This document shows positions 56,501-64,000 of a stretch of 64,000 nucleotides of DNA, in pieces (position 1 is the first letter of the stretch; each line of letters starts with the position of its first letter). The position numbers were made by a program, and so were the translations under genes. This stretch comes from Odiellus spinosus. Its lineage: Eukaryota; Arthropoda; Arachnida; Opiliones; Phalangiidae. The notes beneath the pieces are model-generated. The model ran no database searches and was not told the origin of the DNA. It was given only the letters and a program-made list of their open reading frames with translations. The stretch is from NCBI GenBank assembly GCA_963920705.1, contig OY987225.1, positions 12,790,829-12,854,828 of the forward strand, written 5' to 3'.

Positions 56501-59500
56501 CGAATAAAGTCGAGCAGTAGTAATAAAACAATATCCATGGATTAGGTTTGTTCGTTTGCAACCTAGATTAAAAATTAAAATATGGGGATTTTTTATTCCC
56601 TTTAAATTCCTTGTATAAGCATTCATAAGCTAACATGAACGAATTGCCTCGACTAAAGTCGAGGAGTTGCAATAAAACATTATCCCTGGATTAGGTTTGT
56701 TCGTTTACAACCTAGATTAAAAATTAAAATATGGGGATTTTTTATTCCCTTTAAATTCCTTGTATAAGCATTCATAAGCTAACATGAACGAATTGCCTCG
56801 ACTAAAGTCGTGGAGTTGTAATAAAACATTATCCATGGATTAGGTTTGTTCGTTTACAACCTAGATTAAAAATTAAAATATGGGGATTTTTTATTCCCTT
56901 TAAATTCCTTGTATAAGAATTCATAAGCTAACATGAACGAATTGCCTCGACTAAAGTCGAGGAGTTGTAATAAAACATTATCCTTGGATTAGGTTTGTTC
57001 GTTTGCAACCTAGATTAAAAATTAAAATATGGGGAATTTTTATTCCCTTTAAATTCCTTGTATAAGCATTCATAAGGTAACATGAACGAATTGCCTCGAC
57101 TAAAGTCGAGGAGTTGTAATAAAACATTATCCATGGATTAGGTTTGTTCGTTTGCAACCTAGATTAATAATTAAAATATGGGAATTTTTTTCCCTTTAAA
57201 TTCCTTATATAAGCATTCATAGGCTAACATGAACGAATTGCCTCGACTAAAGTCGAGGAGTTGTAATAAAACAATATCCATGGATTAGGTTTGTTCGTTT
57301 GCAACCTAGATTAAAAATTAAAATATGTGGTTTTTTTATTCCCTTTAAATTCCTTGTGTAAGCATTCATAAGCTAACATGAACGAATTGCCTCGACTAAA
57401 GTCGAGGAGTTGTAATAAAACATTATCCATGGATTATGTTTGTTCGTTTGCAACCTAGATTAAAAATTAAAATATGGGGAATTTTTATTCCCTTTAAATT
57501 CCTTGTATAAGCATTCATAAGGTAACATGAACGAATTGCCTCGACTAAAGTCGAGGAGTTGTGATAAAACATTATCCATGGATTAGGTTTGTTCGTTTGC
57601 AACATAGATTAAAAATTAAAATATGAGGATTTTTTATTCCCTTTAAATCCCTTGTATAAGGATTCATAAGCTAAAATGAACGAATTGCCTCGACTAAAGT
57701 CGAGGAGTTGTAATAAAACATTATCCATGGATTAGGTTTGTTCGTTTGCAACCTAGATTAATAATTAAAATATGGGAATTTTTATTCCCTTTAAATTCCT
57801 TGTATAAGCATTCATAGGTTAACATGAACGAATTGCCTTGACAAAAATCGAGGAGTTGTAATAAAACATTATCCATGGATTAGGTTTGTTCGTTTGTAAC
57901 CTAGATTAAAAATTAATATATGGGGATTTTTTATTCCCTTTAAATTCCTTGTATAAGCATTCATAAGCTAACATGAATGAATTGCCTCGACTAAAGTCGA
58001 GGAATTGTAATAAAACAATAACCATGGATTAGGTTTGTTCGTTTGCAACCTAGATTAAAAATTAAAATATGGGGATTTTTTACTCCCTTTAAATTCCTTG
58101 TATAAGCATTCATAAGCTAACATGAACGAATTGCCTCGACTAAAGTCGAGGAGTTGTAATAAAACATTATCCATGGATTAGGTTTGTTCGTTTGCAACCT
58201 AGATAAAAACTAAAATATGGGGATTTTTTATTCCCTTTAAATTCTTTATATAAGCATTCATAAGCTAACATGAACGAATGAGGAGTTGTTATAAAACATT
58301 ATCCATGGATTAGGTTTGTTCGTTTGCAACCTAGATTAAAAATTAAAATATGGGGAATTTTTATTCCCTTTAAATTCCTTGTATAAGCATTCATAGGCTA
58401 ACATGAACGAATTGCCTCGAATAAAGTCGAGCAGTAGTAATAAAACAATATCCATGGATTAGGTTTGTTCGTTTGCAACCTAGATTAAAAATTAAAATAT
58501 GGGGTTTTTCTATTCCCTTTAAATTCCTTGTATAAGCATTCATAAGCTAACATGAACGAATTGCCTCGACTAAAGTCGAGGAGTTGTAATAAAACATTAT
58601 CCATTTATTAGGTTTGTTCGTTTGCAACCTAGATTAAAAATTAAAATATGGGGAATTTTTATTCCCTTTAAATTCCTTGTTTAAGCATTCATAAGCTAAC
58701 ATGAACGAATGAGGAGTTGTAATAAAACATTATCCATGGATTAGGTTTGTTCGTTTGCAACCTAGATTAAAAATTAAAATATGGGGATTTTTTATTCCTT
58801 TAAATTCCTTGTATAAGCATTCATAAGCTAACATGAACGAATTGCCTCGACTAAAGTCGAGGAGTTGTAATAAAACATTATCCATGGATTAGGTTTGTTC
58901 GTTTGTAACCTAGATTAAAAATTAAAATATGGGGATTTTTTATTCCCTTTAAATTCCTTGTATAAGCATTCATAAGCTAACATGAACGAATGAGGAGTTG
59001 TAATAAAACATTATCCTTGGATTAGGTTTGTTCGTTTGCAACCTAGATTAAAAATTAAAATATGGGCAATTTTTATTCCCTTTAAATTCCTTGTATAAGC
59101 ATTCATAAGGTAACATGAACGAATTGCCTCGACTAAAGTCGAGGAGTTGTAATAAAACATTATCCATGGATTAGGTTTGTTCGTTTGCAACCTAGATTAA
59201 TAATTAAAATATGGGAATTTTTATTCCCTTTAAATTCCTTGTATAAGCATTCATAGGCTAACATGAACGAATTGCCTCGACTAAAGTCGAGGAGTTGTAA
59301 TAAAACAATATCCATGGATTAGGTTTGTTCGTTTGCAACCTAGATTAAAAATTAAAATATGGGTTTTTTTTATTCCCTTTAAATTCCTTGTATAAGCATT
59401 CATAAGCTAACATGAACGAATTGCCTCGACTAAAGTCGAGGAGTTGTAATAAAACATTATCCATGGATTAGGTTTGTTCGTTTACAACCTAGATTAAAAA

Positions 59501-62500
59501 TTAAAATATGGGGATTTTTTATTCCCTTTAAATTTCTTGTATAAGCATTCATAAGCTAACATGAACGAATTGCCTCGACTAAAGTCGAGGAGTTGTAATA
59601 AAACATTATCCATGGATTAGGTTGGTTCGTTTACAACCTAGATTAAAAATTAAAATATGGGGATTTTTATTCCCTTTAAATTCCTTGTATAAGCATTCAT
59701 AAGCTAACATGAACGAATTGCCTCGACTAAAGTCGAGGAGTTGTAATAAAACATTTTCCATGGATTAGGTTTGTTCGTTTGTAACCTAGATTAAAAATTA
59801 AAATATGGGGATTTTTTATTCCCTTTAAATTCCTTGTATAAGCATTCATAAGCTAACATGAACGAATTGCTTCGACTAAAGTCGAGGAGTTGTAATAAAA
59901 CATTATCCATTTATTAGGTTTGTTCGTTTGCAACCTAGATTAAAAATTAAAATATGGGGAATTTTTATTCCCTTTAAATTCCTTGTTTAAGCATTCATAA
60001 GCTAACATGAACGAATGAGGAGTTGTAATAAAACATTATCCATGGATTAGGTTTGTTCGTTTGAAACCTAGATTAAAAATTAAAATATGGGGATTTTTTA
60101 TTCCCTTTAAATTCCTTGTATAAGCATTCATAAGCTAACATGAACGAATTGCCTCGACTAAAGTCGAGGAGTTGTAATAAAACATTTTCCATGGATTAGG
60201 TTTGTTCGTTTGTAACCTAGATTAAAAATTAAAATATGGGTTTTTTTTATTCCCTTTAAATTCCTTGTATAAGCATTCATAAGCTAACATGAACGAATTG
60301 CCTCGACTAAAGTCGAGGAGTTGCAATACAACATTATCCATGGATTAGGTTTGTTCGTTTACAACCTAGATTAAAAATTAAAATATGGGGATTTTTTATT
60401 CCCTTTAAATTCCTTGTATAAGCATTCATAAGCTAACATGAACGAATTGCTTCGACTAAAGTAAAGGAGTTGTAATAAAACATTATCCATTTATTAGGTT
60501 TGTTCGTTTGCAACCTAGATTAAAAATTAAAATATGGGGAATTTTTATTCCCTTTAAATTCCTTGTTTAAGCATTCATAAGCTAACATGAACGAATGAGG
60601 AGTTGTAATAAAACATTATCCATGGATTAGGTTTGTTCGTTTGCAACCTAGATTAAAAATTAAAATATGGGGATTTTTTATTCCCTTTAAATTCCTTGTA
60701 TAAGCATTCATAAGCTAACATGAACGAATTGCCTCGACTAAAGTCGAGGAGTTGTAATAAAACATTTTCCATGGATTAGGTTTGTTCGTTTGTAACCTAG
60801 ATTAAAAATTAAAATATGGGTTTTTTTTATTCCCTTTAAATTCCTTGTATAAGCATTCATAAGCTAACATGAACGAATTGCCTCGACTAAAGTCGAGGAG
60901 TTGCAATACAACATTATCCATGGATTAGGTTTGTTCGTTTACAACCTAGATTAAAAATTAAAATATGGGGATTTTTTATTCCCTTTAAATTCCTTGTATA
61001 AGCATTCATAAGCTAACATGAACGAATTGACTCGAATAAAGTCGAGGAGTTGTAATAAAACATTTTCCATGGATTAGGTTTGTTCGTTTGTAACCTAGAT
61101 TAAAAATTAAAATATGGGGATTTTTTATTCCCTTTAAATTCCTTGTATAAGCATTCATAAGCTAACATGAACGAATTGCCTCGACTAAAGTCGAGGAGTT
61201 GTAATAAAACATTTTCCATGGATTAGGTTTGTTCGTTTGTAACCTAGATTAAAAATTAAAATATGGGGATTTTTTATTCCCTTTAAATTCCTTGTATAAG
61301 CATTCATAAGCTAACATGAACGAATTGCTTCGACTAAAGTCGAGGAGTTGTAATAAAACATTATCCATTTATTAGGTTTGTTCGTTTGCAACCTAGATTA
61401 AAAATTAAAATATGGGGAATTTTTATTCCCTTTAAATTCCTTGTTTAAGCATTCATAAGCTAACATGAACGAATGAGGAGTTGTAATAAAACATTATCCA
61501 TGGATTAGGTTTGTTCGTTTGCAACCTAGATTAAAAATTAAAATATGGGGATTTTTTATTCCCTTTAAATTCCTTGTATAAGCATTCATAAGCTAACATG
61601 AACGAATTGCCTCGACTAAAGTCGAGGAGTTGTAATAAAACATTTTCCATGGATTAGGTTTGTTCGTTTGTAACCTAGAATAAAAATTAAAATATGGGGA
61701 TTTTTTATTCCCTTTAAATTCCTTGTATAAGCATTCATAAGCTAACATGAACGAATTGCCTCGAATAAAGTCGAGGAGTTGTAATAAAACATTTTCCATG
61801 GATTAGGTTTGTTCGTTTGTAACCTAGATTAAAAATTAAAATATGGGGATTTTTTATTCCCTTTAAATTCCTTGTATAAGCATTCATAAGCTAACATGAA
61901 CGAATTGCCTCGAATAAAGTCGAGGAGTTGTAATAAAACATTATCCATTTATTAGGTTTGCTCGTTTGCAACCTAGATTAAAAATTAAAATATGGGGAAT
62001 TTTTATTCCCTTTAAATTCCTTGTTGAAGCATTCATAAGCTAACATGAACGAATTGCCTCGACTAAAGTCGAGGAGTTGTAATAAAACATTAACCATGGA
62101 TTAGGTTTGTTCGTTTGCAACCTAGATTAATAATTAAAATACGGGAATTTTTATTCCCTTTAAATTCCTTGTATAAGCATTCATAGGCTAACATGAACGA
62201 ATTGCCTCGAATAAAGTCGAGCAGTAGTAATAAAACAATATCCATGGATTAGGTTTGTTCGTTTGCAACCTAGATTAAAAATTAAAATATGGGGATTTTT
62301 TATTCCCTTTAAATTCCTTGTATAAGCATTCATAAGCTAACATGAACGAATTGCCTCGACTAAAGTCGAGGAGTTGTAATAAAACATTATCCATGGATTA
62401 GGTTTGTTCGTTTACAACCTAGATTAAAAATTAAAATATGGGAATTTTTTATTCCCTTTAAATTCCTTGTATAAGCATTCATAAGCTAACATGAACGAAT

Positions 62501-64000
62501 TGCCTCGACTAAAGTCGAGGAGTTGTAATAAAACATTATCCATGGATTAGGTTTGTTCGTTTGCAACCTAGATTAAAAATTAAAATATGGGGATTTTTTT
62601 ATTCCCTTTAAATTCCTTGTATAAGCATTCATAAGCTAACATGAACGAAGTGCCTCGACTAAAGTCGAGGAGTTGTAATAAAACATTATCCATGGATTAG
62701 GTTTGTTCGTTTGCAACCTAGATAAAAAATTAAAATATGGGGATTTTTTATTCCCTTTAAATTCCTTGTATAAGCATTCATAAGCTAACATGAACGAATT
62801 GCCTCGACTAAAGTCGAGGAGTTGTAATAAAACATTTTCCATGGATTAGGTTTGTTCGTTTGTAACCTAGATTAAAAATTAAAATATGGGGATTTTTTAT
62901 TCCCTTTAAATTCCTTGTATAAGCATTCATAAGCTAACATGAACGAATTGCCTCGACTAAAGTCGAGGAGTTGTAATAAAACATTATCCATGGATTAGGT
63001 TTGTTCGTTTACAACCTAGATTAAAAATTAAAATATGGGGATTTTTTATTCCCTTTAAATTCTTTATATAAGCATTCATAAGCTAACATGAACGAATGAG
63101 GAGTTGTAATAAAACATTATCCATGGATTAGGTTTGTTCGTTTGCAACCTAGATTAAAAATTAAAGTATGGGGATTTTTTATTCCTTTTAAATTCCTTGT
63201 ATAAGCATTCATAAGCCAACATGAACGAATTGCCTCGACTAAAGTCGAGGAGTTGTAATAAAACATTAACCATGGATTAGGTTTGTTCGTTTGCAACCTA
63301 GATTAATAATTAAAATACGGGAATTTTTATTCCCTTTAAATTCCTTGTATAAGCATTCATAGGCTAACATGAACGAATTGCCTCGAATAAAGTCGAGCAG
63401 TAGTAATAAAACAATATCCATGGATTAGGTTTGTTCGTTTGCAACCTAGATTAAAAATTAAAATATGGGGATTTTTTATTCCCTTTAAATTCCTTGTATA
63501 AGCATTCATAAGCTAACATGAACGAATTGCCTCGACTAAAGTCGAGGAGTTGTAATAAAACATTATCCCTGGATTAGGTTTGTTCGTTTACAACCTAGAT
63601 TAAAAATTAAAATATGGGGATTTTTTATTCCCTTTAAATTCCTTGTATAAGCATTCATAAGCTAACATGAACGAATTGCCTCGACTAAAGTCGAGGAGTT
63701 GTAATAAAACATTATCCATGGATTAGGTTTGTTCGTTTACAACCTAGATTAAAAATTAAAATATGGGGATTTTTTATTCCCTTTAAATTCCTTGTATAAG
63801 AATTCATAAGCTAACATGAACGAATTGCCTCGACTAAAGTCGAGGAGTTGTAATAAAACATTATCCTTGGATTAGGTTTGTTCGTTTGCAACCTAGATTA
63901 AAAATTAAAATATGGGGAATTTTTATTCCCATTAAATTCCTTGTATAAGCATTCATAAGGTAACATGAACGAATTGCCTCTACTAAAGTCGAGGAGTTGT
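41505..64000. repeat. Satellite array B, with nested higher-order repeats, continues past window
   Basis: About 150 head-to-tail monomers of the same 149/133-bp satellite. Higher-order units: the GACTTGCC variant at 42241 and 43815 (1574 bp apart, as in array A); two ~1887-bp blocks at about 44850-48650; two ~1175-bp blocks from about 49470; two ~2341-bp blocks at about 52470-57150. An identical stretch also recurs 8189 bp apart (49234 and 57423). All open frames here are repeat artefacts. No other element is seen in these 22.5 kb. Confidence 0.95.

Noticed and set aside
49234..62842. Open frames of 60-68 codons inside the satellite
   Set aside because: They fall at the same monomer positions and recur with the repeat; no coding signal beyond the satellite itself.
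24847..64000. CENP-B box in the satellite monomer
   Set aside because: The TTCGTTTGCAACCTAGA segment shares TTCG but not the required A and CGGG positions of the box.
1..64000. tRNA, rRNA or host housekeeping genes
   Set aside because: I saw no cloverleaf candidate with tRNA box motifs and no conserved rRNA segment; all recognisable coding sequence belongs to mobile elements.

Overview
This is eukaryotic DNA, most likely from an arthropod, probably an insect. The signs are GT-AG introns, an animal-type CACTA (EnSpm/CMC) DNA transposon, a Polinton/Maverick, and a long AT-rich satellite. Nothing bacterial is present and I saw no ordinary host gene. The host assignment is inference; no marker gene fixes it.

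Layout: (1) 1-24846 is the 3' part of a CACTA-like transposon (element 1). It holds a transposase gene on the minus strand that runs off the left edge, a nine-exon accessory gene on the plus strand, and a 22-bp subterminal tandem repeat. (2) 7546-23874 is a 16.3-kb Polinton inserted into that 22-bp repeat. It has ~540-bp terminal inverted repeats and a 6-bp target duplication (TATGGG). (3) 24847-30055 is satellite array A, with 149-bp and 133-bp monomers. (4) 30056-41504 is a complete second CACTA-like copy (element 2, 11449 bp), more than 99% identical by eye to element 1. It lacks the Polinton and so preserves the empty insertion site. (5) 41505-64000 is satellite array B, the same satellite with nested higher-order repeats, running off the right edge.

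The Polinton carries the full virus-like set. On the minus strand, right to left: an N-terminal polymerase ORF and protein-primed family B DNA polymerase (apparently one gene split at an A8 run), A32/FtsK-type packaging ATPase, two small conserved Polinton proteins, retroviral-type integrase with chromodomain, minor (penton) capsid protein, a basic glycine-rich small protein, double-jelly-roll major capsid protein, adenovirus-type cysteine protease, a conserved unknown protein, and a single-BIR (IAP-like) protein against the left terminal repeat. Smaller plus-strand genes, including a membrane protein, fill the right end. Integrase, polymerase, ATPase, protease and capsid genes together are the signature of an element able to replicate, package and integrate. 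The BIR gene suggests a captured inhibitor of host cell death.

The two CACTA-like copies end at the same satellite position and are followed by satellite monomers in corresponding order. Transposon plus satellite was therefore probably duplicated together as a ~16.66-kb unit, and the Polinton arrived later in copy 1. Element 2 has since accumulated damage: a 1-bp transposase frameshift, a 223-bp exon deletion and a nonsense codon. The homologous parts of element 1 are open. Several apparent frameshifts lie in homopolymers, so assembly error must be excluded first.
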